This document shows, piece by piece, positions 1-6,273 of a stretch of DNA of 8,042 nt (position 1 is the first letter of the stretch; every line of letters starts with the position of its first letter). Both the position numbers and the translations under genes were made by a program. Where the stretch lies: assembly GCA_018725345.1 (NCBI GenBank), contig QLUI01000070.1, positions 1 to 8,042 on the forward strand, given 5' to 3'. The notes beneath the pieces are model-generated. The model did no database searches and was not told where the DNA came from. It was given only the letters and a program-made list of their open reading frames with translations. Source of the stretch: Bacillota bacterium. Its GTDB lineage: Bacteria > Bacillota > Dethiobacteria > Dethiobacterales > Dethiobacteraceae.

Positions 1-42
1 CCAAAGCAGGGTTTTATGGGGCCAGTATTTGTTTAATGGCAT
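1..42 (-). CDS. Possible start of an outward gene, cut by the window edge
   Basis: On the minus strand an AGGAGG (complement of 51-56) sits 8 nt before an ATG at 42-40. The frame stays open for 14 codons to the edge and reads MPLNKYWPHKTLLW. I recognise no family. It lies outside the CGCGG repeats and may be a host or neighbouring-element gene next to the IS, or a chance ATG inside the IS end. Fourteen codons are too few to decide. Confidence 0.25.
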   Translation of the reverse strand, partial: MPLNKYWPHKTLLW

Positions 43-62
43 AGCCTTCGCCTCCTGGAAAA

Positions 63-140
63 CGCGGCGATTTAGAACCAACCGCGCGGAGTTTTAGGGC
101 CGCCGGCGCGGAATTCCGGAGCAATTGAGCGCGGAACTCG
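63..140 (+). repeat. IS21 left-end repeats (four units, about 22 bp period)
   Basis: The core CGCGG recurs at 63-67, 85-89, 107-111 and 130-134, spaced 22, 22 and 23 bp. Three of the four units continue as CGCGGA. Multiple direct repeats inside the terminus are typical of IS21-family elements, where they are transposase binding sites; a spacing of two helical turns puts the sites on one DNA face. Assigning them to IstA binding is inference from the family. Confidence 0.6.
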
Positions 141-215
141 AGAGCCATATCCAAACAAATCCTGTAAGATGAAATTAATGCATGAATGCATAATTTTATC
201 TCAGGAGGAATGAGT

Positions 216-1769
216 ATGACAGACAATCTCGCCATCGTCCGGGCCGTCTACAGCGGCCTCAGCCAACGACAGGTTGCTGCTACCCACAAGGTCTCAAGAA
301 ACACCGTTGCCCTTCTCGTACGTCACGCACAAGAACAAGGACTCTTAACCCTGGATGATCTTCAGCACTTGGACAACGCTGCATTCACGAAGATGACAGG
401 ACCCGCCACTGGTCCTTCGCGTGACGCTACCTTCAAGATGCCCGATTACGACTACGTACACAAAGAGCTCGCAAAGCCTCATGTTACGCTGAAATTGCTT
501 TGGGAAGAATATGTGCAGTCTTGTCTCCAAAGCGGAAACAGGTTCTACATGGAAACCCAATTCCGGCATTATTACCACAAACATGCAAGAGTCCATAAAG
601 CCACCATCAGGCTAGAGCACAAGCCTGCATTGGCTGCTGAAGTGGACTGGGCAGGCACCAAGATTGGATTCTTTGACACGGAGATTGGAAAGTTGCATGA
701 AGCCTCTCTGTTTGTCATAGTACTGCCTTGCAGTCAGCTCATTTACGCGGAACCCTTTCGAGATGAAAAATTGCCATCATGGATTGCAGGACATGTACAT
801 GCGTTCCAATACTTTGGAGGAGTCCCTAAGACCATGATTCCTGACAACCTGAAGAGTGGTGTGCAGCATCCGAATTTCTACGAACCTTCCATCAACAAAT
901 CCTATCAGGAGATGGCGACTTATTACGGCACCGTGATCATGCCTGCCCGAGTTCGGAAACCACGTGACAAGCCCTCTGGGGAGAACGGCGTTCTCATCTC
1001 CTCACGTAGAATTCTGGCGAAGCTTCGAAACACTCAAATTCTCTCCTTTCCCGACTTGAAGAAGCATGTTCAAGAGGCTCTTGAGCAGGTGAATGAAGCT
1101 CTTTTGACTGGAAGAAGCGAAAGCCGATGGACTGCTTATATTGAGGAAGAGAAAGACTACATGCTCCCGCACCCGGCATCCCCGTATGAGTTGGCGCAAT
1201 GGGCGAAAGCCAAGGTCCAGCCCAACTGTCATATCGCCTACCAACGCAAGTTCTACTCGGTTCCCTTTGAGTATCTCGGTGAAGAAGTCGATGTTCGAAT
1301 CACGCAATTGACGATTGAAGTATTCTATCACCATCAACGAATTGCTTCTCACAGAAGGCTATTGGGCAAAAAGGACTATGCCACCAACAAAGAACACATG
1401 CCTCCGGACAAGCTCTTCTTTGCGGACTGGAATCGAGATCGTTTCATCACCTGGGCAGACAGTGTAGGTTCCTCCACCCGCAAAGTCATCGAATCCATCT
1501 TGGAGCGAGCAGTGATTGAACAACAAGCATATCGATCCTGCTTTGGTGTGCTGAGCCTTAAGGACAAGTACACAGTCTTACGCCTGGAACACGCCTGCAG
1601 CGTCATTCTCTCGCATACATCTACACCTACCTACCAGCAAATCAAGAACATCCTGGAAAAAGCCCTGGATGCTTCGAAGCCAAAGAACCAGGAAGCACCT
1701 TCCAAAAGCCAGCAGCCACGTGGATTCCAACGTGGAGCAGATTATTTTGGAGGTGACAGCAATGCTTAA
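216..1769 (+). CDS. istA: IstA, IS21-family DDE transposase
   Basis: IstA cuts and joins the IS ends together with its ATPase partner IstB. I chose ATG 216 (517 aa) because AGGAGG at 203-208 lies 7 nt upstream; the in-frame ATG at 186 precedes this site and the ATG at 210 is only 1 nt from it. Residues about 14-38 look like a helix-turn-helix (LSQRQVAATHKVSRNTV). The integrase core shows D144 (AEVDWAG), D210 (IPDNLKSGV) and E256 (KPRDKPSGENG), the usual IstA DDE order and sequence context. Residues about 325-395 fit the Mu-type C-terminal beta-barrel, and the tail is basic and polar (SKPKNQEAPSKSQQPRGFQRG). Length is normal for IstA and no catalytic residue is missing. It overlaps istB by 8 nt, the usual coupled arrangement. 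A weak -10-like CATAAT lies at 189-194; I see no convincing -35. Confidence 0.93.
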   Translation: MTDNLAIVRAVYSGLSQRQVAATHKVSRNTVALLVRHAQEQGLLTLDDLQHLDNAAFTKMTGPATGPSRDATFKMPDYDYVHKELAKPHVTLKLLWEEYVQSCLQSGNRFYMETQFRHYYHKHARVHKATIRLEHKPALAAEVDWAGTKIGFFDTEIGKLHEASLFVIVLPCSQLIYAEPFRDEKLPSWIAGHVHAFQYFGGVPKTMIPDNLKSGVQHPNFYEPSINKSYQEMATYYGTVIMPARVRKPRDKPSGENGVLISSRRILAKLRNTQILSFPDLKKHVQEALEQVNEALLTGRSESRWTAYIEEEKDYMLPHPASPYELAQWAKAKVQPNCHIAYQRKFYSVPFEYLGEEVDVRITQLTIEVFYHHQRIASHRRLLGKKDYATNKEHMPPDKLFFADWNRDRFITWADSVGSSTRKVIESILERAVIEQQAYRSCFGVLSLKDKYTVLRLEHACSVILSHTSTPTYQQIKNILEKALDASKPKNQEAPSKSQQPRGFQRGADYFGGDSNA

Positions 1770-2268
1770 CCATGAAACCATGAACAAGCTCAGACACATG
1801 AAGATGACAGGCATGGCCGATGCTCTTGAGCAGCAGGAAAGGGATCAAGGCTTTGATGAGTTGGGATTTCATCAGCGACTCAGCTTCCTTGTGGATAGCG
1901 AATTCACTCGGAGACGGCACAACCGACTGCAACGACTGATTAATCAGGCCAAGTTCCACGATTCCACCGCTTGCGTGGAAGACATCAACTATGCAGCGGA
2001 CCGCAAACTTGACCGAAGCCTCATCATGGAGTTAGCATCTTGCAACTACATTCCTCATGCCCAAAACATCATCATAGTGGGACCAACCGGCGCGGGCAAG
2101 TCGTATCTGGCTCAAGCATTAGGACAAGCTGCATGCCGAAGATTGATTTCCACAAGGTACATTCAACTCCCAGACCTGCTTGATGAGCTCAGAATCGCAA
2201 AGCTCAAAGGCCCTGAGGTCTTCCAGCGTCTCCGCAAGCAGTTCGTGAAGTACAGTGTACTCATCATC

Positions 2269-2300
2269 GATGAGTTATGCAAAGCTTTGCATAACTCATC
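2269..2300. repeat. Perfect 32-bp palindrome at the istB/element junction
   Basis: GATGAG (2269-2274, the istB Walker B Asp-Glu codons), then the 20-bp palindrome TTATGCAAAGCTTTGCATAA (2275-2294), then CTCATC (2295-2300). The symmetry includes six bases of the interrupted gene. It can form a hairpin or cruciform with no loop. As I recall, mobile integrase cassettes, relatives of RIT elements, were described with a 20-bp palindrome, which agrees with the central part. Confidence 0.9.
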
Positions 2301-2387
2301 TTATGTAAAGATATTTATTATGCAAAGTTGAGTACATAAATCCAGAATCTAGCAACAGTCCTGTGAGCCGAACTTTGCATAATAATA
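2275..2387. repeat. Left terminal array of recombinase-arm motifs
   Basis: The 10-bp motif TTATGCAAAG or its complement occurs at 2275-2284 (+), 2285-2294 (-), 2301-2310 (+, one mismatch), 2318-2327 (+) and 2373-2382 (-). The innermost copy lies beyond the end of perfect arm identity (2346), yet has its partner at the exact mirror position 5661-5670 and shares 15 bp with it (2373-2387). That conservation inside otherwise diverged DNA marks it as a functional part of the element end. Confidence 0.7.
2285..2310. other. Candidate tyrosine-recombinase core site (10-6-10), left end
   Basis: Arm CTTTGCATAA (2285-2294), centre CTCATC (2295-2300), arm TTATGTAAAG (2301-2310). The arms are inverted copies with one mismatch and the centre is 6 bp, the layout of Xer/dif-like crossover sites. 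The centre is the reverse complement of the six istB bases at 2269-2274. That it is the cleavage site is inference. Confidence 0.55.
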
Positions 2388-2391
2388 TTGT

Positions 2392-3405
2392 TCAGATAAT
2401 GGTTTTTAACCAGTTTACCATATCCTGTTTCTGATTAGCTGAATACCGATCATTAGGAAGGACTTTTGGGCTGACATTTTCAACTGCCTTACGTTTAATT
2501 TCGGGGTTCGATTTAGCATAAATTTCAGTTGTTATTACAGATGTATGGCCAAGGAAGTCTCGGATATAGACGAGGTTCACCCCGCCTTCCAGAAGATGCA
2601 TGGCCTTACTGTGCCTCAATGTATGCGGGGTAACCGATTTCGGAAACAGTTCAGGGCACTTTAATCGGGCCACTTTGATGTACTTGTTAAGTATATAGGA
2701 TATCCCGGCTCGTGTAAGTTTTTTCCCTTGCTTATTAAAGAACAGCGGTCTGGAGAGATTCTCTTTGAAGGGAATGTTCTCCATGTATGAACTTACGATT
2801 TTCAGGGTTTGTGGCATTATTGGTATAATCCTTGTTCTATTTCCTTTACCAGTCAATTTTACTGTTGCAGGTTTCCTTTCCCTTATACATCCAACCATAA
2901 GGTCTGCTAATTCCTGGACTCTTGCACCAGAATCATAAAGCAGTGCAAGTAAAGCCAGATCACGCCGCCCATCCTTACATTTCATATCAGGAATACTGAG
3001 TAATAACTTTATGGCTTCGACAGATAAATATTCCATTGGCTTAGCCGTAATTTTTTTCATTCTGATTGAAAGAATTGTTGTACACATCCCCACGTATTCT
3101 GGTGCTTCCAAGATGACAAATCGACAGAAAGAATGGATTGCAGCCAGCCGCTGATTCAAACTAGCAGATGAATAATTATTTTGCTTCTCCAGCCATTTAA
3201 GGAAGGATTCAATGTATTCCCTGTTTAGTGCTTCAAAAGAAAGCTTACTTACAGGTTGCTTTACAACTTCTCCTTGATAGCGGAACAAAAGAATAAAAGT
3301 ATCCCGGTAGGATTTTATTGTGTTGTCACTGTAACCGGAACGCTCCGGGATATATTTGATAAAATACGCAGATAAAAGCTGAGGCAAGAGGTTATTCTTT
3401 GTCAT
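2392..3405 (-). CDS. Tyrosine recombinase, third gene of the trio
   Basis: A 337-aa XerC/XerD-like site-specific recombinase that should cut and rejoin DNA through a 3'-phosphotyrosine. ATG at 3405 has GGAGG 6 nt upstream and overlaps the end of the preceding gene by 14 nt, so translation is probably coupled. Residues about 8-115 form the N-terminal core-binding (SAM-like) domain. The catalytic domain shows R162 (SGARVQEL), K187 (TGKGNRTR), H261 and R264 with H265 (HTLRH), H287 (LGHTS) and nucleophile Y296 (EIYAK); all are present. A basic, polar tail of about 40 residues follows the tyrosine and may mediate contacts between subunits. It is clearly different from the other two recombinases, so it is not a recent duplicate. 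It ends at 2392, only about 120 bp from the istB junction, with no other gene between. Confidence 0.92.
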   Translation of the reverse strand: MTKNNLLPQLLSAYFIKYIPERSGYSDNTIKSYRDTFILLFRYQGEVVKQPVSKLSFEALNREYIESFLKWLEKQNNYSSASLNQRLAAIHSFCRFVILEAPEYVGMCTTILSIRMKKITAKPMEYLSVEAIKLLLSIPDMKCKDGRRDLALLALLYDSGARVQELADLMVGCIRERKPATVKLTGKGNRTRIIPIMPQTLKIVSSYMENIPFKENLSRPLFFNKQGKKLTRAGISYILNKYIKVARLKCPELFPKSVTPHTLRHSKAMHLLEGGVNLVYIRDFLGHTSVITTEIYAKSNPEIKRKAVENVSPKVLPNDRYSANQKQDMVNWLKTII

Positions 3406-4405
3406 GGCTTACCTCCGGCAATACATTATCATAGTAGGTAGCCATTCCGTTAACAACAGACTCGAGTGATTCTTCCGTAAGACGAAGATATTTTTCTGTG
3501 CTTTCTATACCACGGTGACCGAGATAGGTACTTAGTGTTGGCAGAGCGCAGTAAATGTCCCTGCCCTCTGAAACCATTTTTTCCAGCGAATGTACTGCAA
3601 AAGTATGCCGAAGGTCATGCACGCGAGGTGGTGTTCCGTCTTCCTTATAAATGCCGGCCTGGTTCATAAAACCACGCAATCTAGAATAAGCTGCTGTACC
3701 ACTAAGATGGCCTGTGGAACAGGAGTTTCTGTAACCGGATGGGAAAAAGTACCCGTCATACCCTTCACCGAATTCCATAGCAAGTATATATTTCCGGCAA
3801 TATCTTTGAAGAGAATCTGACATGGGCACCAACCGCTGACTTTGGTTCTTTGTGCTCCTGAGGAAAATGAGTCCCTGTACCACATCTAGATCTTGCACTT
3901 TAAGTGACAGCGCCTCATTCAATCGCAAACCACATCCATAAAGCATTCTGAACAGCATCGGATAGACCAAATGCTGCCTGGGGTACCTTGGGGAGTATAA
4001 TATTTGATCCACTACTTCAGCTAGCTTGCCGACCTCATCATGCGTTAGGATGTACGGAATAAAATCTTCCTTTATCTGGACAAAAGCCGTTTCTGGATAT
4101 ACATAAAAATTATATCCTATCCGGTTCATAAATAATGCGAACTGTCGTACGGTACTCATCCTAAGATGTTGGGTTTTGACGGATTCATTCTCACGTAATG
4201 CGATATAAGCTTCGACCATATCTTTTGTAATTGAAAGCTCTTTGTCTTCGGGAAGATATTCCGAAAAATGCTTGTCCATTTCCCATAAACGGTGGCAGTA
4301 AGGCTCGCAGATTTTGAATCCCAGGCTTCGTTTGTAGTCAATAAATTTTTTACAAGAGGCACTGAAAAGGCCAGCAAAGAGATAGCTATAATTCTTATCC
4401 TTCAT
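3392..4405 (-). CDS. Tyrosine recombinase, second gene of the trio
   Basis: A 337-aa tyrosine recombinase read from ATG 4405, which overlaps the preceding stop by 11 nt. An ATG at 4414 and a TTG at 4447 are also in frame, but no start has a good Shine-Dalgarno, so expression likely depends on coupling to the upstream gene. Residues about 5-105 are the core-binding domain; FIDYKRSLGFK fits its first helix. Catalytic residues are R161 (CGLRLNEA), K186 (STKNQSQ), H263 and R266 with H267 (HDLRH), H297 (LGHRG) and Y306 (EKYLR). All six are intact and the length is normal. The segment SEGRDIYCALPTLSTYLGH, between the HxRH motif and the second histidine, is typical of the phage-integrase-like subgroup that sits in such clusters. 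Its particular role in the trio is unknown. Confidence 0.91.
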   Translation of the reverse strand: MKDKNYSYLFAGLFSASCKKFIDYKRSLGFKICEPYCHRLWEMDKHFSEYLPEDKELSITKDMVEAYIALRENESVKTQHLRMSTVRQFALFMNRIGYNFYVYPETAFVQIKEDFIPYILTHDEVGKLAEVVDQILYSPRYPRQHLVYPMLFRMLYGCGLRLNEALSLKVQDLDVVQGLIFLRSTKNQSQRLVPMSDSLQRYCRKYILAMEFGEGYDGYFFPSGYRNSCSTGHLSGTAAYSRLRGFMNQAGIYKEDGTPPRVHDLRHTFAVHSLEKMVSEGRDIYCALPTLSTYLGHRGIESTEKYLRLTEESLESVVNGMATYYDNVLPEVSHDKE

Positions 4406-5618
4406 ATGGCACATCCAATGCAACGGAACGTAGTTCCCCGATATCAATATTTAGATAAAGGCGTGTGGCGGCTGTACTTTCATGTCCAAGTATTCCAGTT
4501 ATGACTGGATAGGGTGTGTTGTTTTTTAATAAGCTGCTTGCCAAACTATGCCTCATAGAATGAAGGCCGTGCCTGCGGTTAGAAATGTTAATTCCGGCAG
4601 CATCAAGATACTTTGTAATTACATAATGAAATACATTTGATTTTTCATATGGCTCATAGGGAGCACGGTGTCTTAGAAATATATAAGGTGATTCACTTTT
4701 GGGACGGCTTTCACGGAGATATTCAATCAGAGCATACTTTATATTTTCCGGCAAGGGGAGTTGTATAGGATTGCCGGTTTTCTGCTGAACAAACTCGATA
4801 GTTCGCTTGTTCCAGTATACGTAGTCAAGCCTCATCATTCGTATGTCACCAGCACGGATTCCTAGTTGTATTGCAAGAACAAGAACCAAGTAGTCGCGCT
4901 TTCCAATTGCGATATCCCGGTCAACTGCTTCCAAAACCTTTTTAATCTCGTCTTCATGATAATAAGATGGAACACGCTCCAACTTATTCGAAATGATAAC
5001 AGGAAAAAGCTGTTGAAACGGTGTGTCGGTTAACCCACTATCATATAAAAAAACAAGAAAATTTCGAAGTGTGAAAAGGATGCCGCTAACCGTATTGCGC
5101 ATATATATGTCATTCAGTTCCTTGACATATGAGAGAATCATGTCTGCATTCAGCAGCCTAAAATCATCAAGCCCACGGGTATGCAGATAGTTTAAAAACC
5201 TTGTCATCTGGATGGATTTGCATCGTACCGTTTTCACTTTAATACCTAAGGATTCCTGATATCTAAGATAATTTCCCAGAAACCCAGAAAAACAGTCTGC
5301 CACATGGATACCCGATAACTTATGACAACGTGTTACCTCTTTCTGCTGATAAATTTCATCCATCAGCTTAAGTGTTCTTAAACAAAATGCCTGCTGACTA
5401 GTTTGCTTTTCACCTCCTTTAATGCCATAAGTATTGCACAAGATGGCATAACAGCTATCATAAGAATAATAAATGATACCTGCTTGTTCGCTATGAAGAA
5501 TGAGCTTATTCCAGACCCGGCAATACCGTTGGATAGTACTTGCATGATAATCGAGGCTTTGAAGATAATCTTTTGCCCTGTTTGTAAGTTCAGAAATGCG
5601 TATAGTAGAATTTTTCAC
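4395..5618 (-). CDS. Tyrosine recombinase, first gene of the trio
   Basis: A 407-aa tyrosine recombinase, the largest of the three and first in the cluster. The start is GTG 5618, with GGAGG 7 nt upstream. An N-terminal extension of about 100 residues precedes the usual core-binding domain (about 105-205) and contains several cysteines (C33, C56, C61, C79, C98). The catalytic domain has R255 (GIRAGDIR), K280 (QQKTGNP), H353 and R356 with H357 (HSMRH), H379 (LGHES) and Y388 (RLYLN), all intact. The protein ends 19 residues after the tyrosine. Being promoter-proximal, it sets expression of the trio. The cysteine pattern is not an evident zinc finger. Confidence 0.92.
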   Translation of the reverse strand: MKNSTIRISELTNRAKDYLQSLDYHASTIQRYCRVWNKLILHSEQAGIIYYSYDSCYAILCNTYGIKGGEKQTSQQAFCLRTLKLMDEIYQQKEVTRCHKLSGIHVADCFSGFLGNYLRYQESLGIKVKTVRCKSIQMTRFLNYLHTRGLDDFRLLNADMILSYVKELNDIYMRNTVSGILFTLRNFLVFLYDSGLTDTPFQQLFPVIISNKLERVPSYYHEDEIKKVLEAVDRDIAIGKRDYLVLVLAIQLGIRAGDIRMMRLDYVYWNKRTIEFVQQKTGNPIQLPLPENIKYALIEYLRESRPKSESPYIFLRHRAPYEPYEKSNVFHYVITKYLDAAGINISNRRHGLHSMRHSLASSLLKNNTPYPVITGILGHESTAATRLYLNIDIGELRSVALDVPYEG

Positions 5619-5644
5619 GGTCTTTCCTCCGATCGTTTTCTTCT

Positions 5645-5653
5645 ACTATAGCA
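5645..5653 (-). promoter_or_regulatory. Candidate extended -10 promoter of the recombinase cluster
   Basis: On the minus strand, TGCTATAGT is a good extended -10 (TGn plus a TATAAT-like hexamer) about 30 nt upstream of the GTG start. The -35 at 16-18 bp is poor, as often seen with extended -10 promoters. The inner recombinase motif at 5661-5670 lies just upstream, where it would overlap polymerase contacts, so the recombinases may repress their own transcription. No experiment or start-site data support this. Confidence 0.35.
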
Positions 5654-5655
5654 TG

Positions 5656-5768
5656 TATTATTATGCAAAGCTCAGCGCATAAATGTGATGAATATATCTG
5701 GATTTATGTACTCAACTTTGCATAATAAATATCTTTACATAAGATGAGTTATGCAAAGCTTTGCATAA
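5656..5768. repeat. Right terminal array of recombinase-arm motifs
   Basis: Mirror of the left array: motifs at 5661-5670 (+), 5716-5725 (-), 5733-5742 (-, one mismatch), 5749-5758 (+) and 5759-5768 (-). The segment 5671-5696, between the inner motif and the perfect repeat, differs from its left counterpart but keeps the same length (26 bp counted from the end of perfect identity). The ends are therefore spacing-conserved inverted repeats and not merely a copied arm. Confidence 0.7.
5733..5758. other. Candidate tyrosine-recombinase core site (10-6-10), right end
   Basis: CTTTACATAA (5733-5742), centre GATGAG (5743-5748), TTATGCAAAG (5749-5758): the reverse complement of the site at the left end. 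Both element ends carry the same 6-bp centre in inverted orientation, so recombination between them would, by the family rule, invert the segment between and not excise it. That would be an unusual state for an insertion. Confidence 0.5.
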
Positions 5769-5774
5769 CTCATC
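5743..5774. repeat. Perfect 32-bp palindrome at the right istB/element junction
   Basis: Same 32 bp as 2269-2300. The last six bases, 5769-5774, are the complement of the istB Walker B codons of the right arm. Confidence 0.9.
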
Positions 5775-6273
5775 GATGATGAGTACACTGTACTTCACGA
5801 ACTGCTTGCGGAGACGCTGGAAGACCTCAGGGCCTTTGAGCTTTGCGATTCTGAGCTCATCAAGCAGGTCTGGGAGTTGAATGTACCTTGTGGAAATCAA
5901 TCTTCGGCATGCAGCTTGTCCTAATGCTTGAGCCAGATACGACTTGCCCGCGCCGGTTGGTCCCACTATGATGATGTTTTGGGCATGAGGAATGTAGTTG
6001 CAAGATGCTAACTCCATGATGAGGCTTCGGTCAAGTTTGCGGTCCGCTGCATAGTTGATGTCTTCCACGCAAGCGGTGGAATCGTGGAACTTGGCCTGAT
6101 TAATCAGTCGTTGCAGTCGGTTGTGCCGTCTCCGAGTGAATTCGCTATCCACAAGGAAGCTGAGTCGCTGATGAAATCCCAACTCATCAAAGCCTTGATC
6201 CCTTTCCTGCTGCTCAAGAGCATCGGCCATGCCTGTCATCTTCATGTGTCTGAGCTTGTTCATGGTTTCATGG

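Larger units (their letters stand above)
1..2274 (+). mobile_element. IS21-family insertion sequence, left part (right part missing)
   Basis: The arm contains the IS21-type multi-repeat left end, complete istA, and istB cut off after codon 171. The istB 3' third and the IS right end are absent from the window. IS21-family elements usually begin 5'-TG; a TG lies at 17-18, but without a second copy or a target duplication I cannot fix the outer boundary. With one terminus and no complete helper ATPase, this copy should not transpose alone. Confidence 0.85.
1762..2331 (+). pseudogene. istB: istB, AAA+ transposition helper, truncated by the trio element
   Basis: IstB is the ATPase that assembles on target DNA and activates IstA. 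Translation starts at ATG 1762, overlapping the istA stop by 8 nt, with GGAGG at 1749-1753 and an 8-nt spacer. The N-terminal domain is followed by Walker A GPTGAGKS (residues 107-114) and Walker B VLIIDE (166-171). After E171 (codon ending at 2274) the family sequence stops and 18 codons of element DNA are read (LCKALHNSSYVKIFIMQS) to a TGA at 2329-2331. IstB proteins are normally about 250 residues, so roughly 75 C-terminal residues, including the sensor and arginine-finger regions, are lost. The product could still bind ATP, but I expect no helper activity; a dominant-negative effect on intact IstB elsewhere is conceivable and untested. Confidence 0.9.
1..2346 (+). repeat. Left arm of a 2346-bp inverted repeat
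   Basis: Every position x in this arm pairs with 8043-x in 5697-8042. I checked the outer ends, the start of istA, the istA/istB junction and the inner end base by base, and the encoded IstA and IstB proteins are identical in the two arms. The match stops at 2346/2347: the left continues aatctag, while the right, read as reverse complement, continues tatattc. The arm holds the IS21-family left end, istA, truncated istB and about 70 bp of the central element's end. Confidence 0.95.
2275..5768 (-). mobile_element. Recombinase-in-trio (RIT) element inserted in istB
   Basis: About 3.5 kb with three different tyrosine recombinase genes in one overlapping minus-strand cluster and no other gene. 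It is bounded by inverted terminal arrays of a 10-bp motif and by 20-bp palindromes. The left limit is set by the loss of IstB family sequence after base 2274; the right limit is placed by symmetry. Three recombinases of unequal type in fixed order with inverted ends is the definition of RIT elements. Its AT-richer composition contrasts with the IS arms and points to a separate origin. Confidence 0.82.

Noticed and set aside
175..197. ATGCAT-rich near-palindrome upstream of istA, sharing GCATAA with the recombinase motif
   Set aside because: Only six to eight AT-rich bases match, the inverted arm-spacer-arm layout is missing, and it lies in IS rather than element DNA; chance is the simplest reading.
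1642..1959. Open frames antisense to istA/istB (for example 1642-1959 and 1002-1352 minus, and their mirrors)
   Set aside because: They are shadows of well-supported genes, have no ribosome-binding site of note and no recognisable family features.
2269..2300. Hairpin at the istB junction as a Rho-independent terminator
   Set aside because: The stem is perfect, but no run of T follows on either strand and its core is AT-rich; it is explained better as the element's junction palindrome.
2275..2387. Repeated 10-bp motifs as a CRISPR or iteron array
   Set aside because: Units are only 10 bp, in mixed orientation and with uneven spacing; there are no spacers of constant size, no Cas genes and no replication initiator nearby.
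4405..4447. TTG at 4447 as start of the second recombinase
   Set aside because: It would add 14 residues read inside the upstream gene, without a ribosome-binding site; the ATG at 4405 gives a normal N-terminus and the usual short overlap.
2392..5618. Trio as a Tn554-type transposon or an integron integrase
   Set aside because: Tn554-like elements carry two tyrosine recombinases plus a small third protein of another type and passenger genes. An integron integrase is single and has an attI site and cassettes. Here all three genes are recombinases and nothing else is present.
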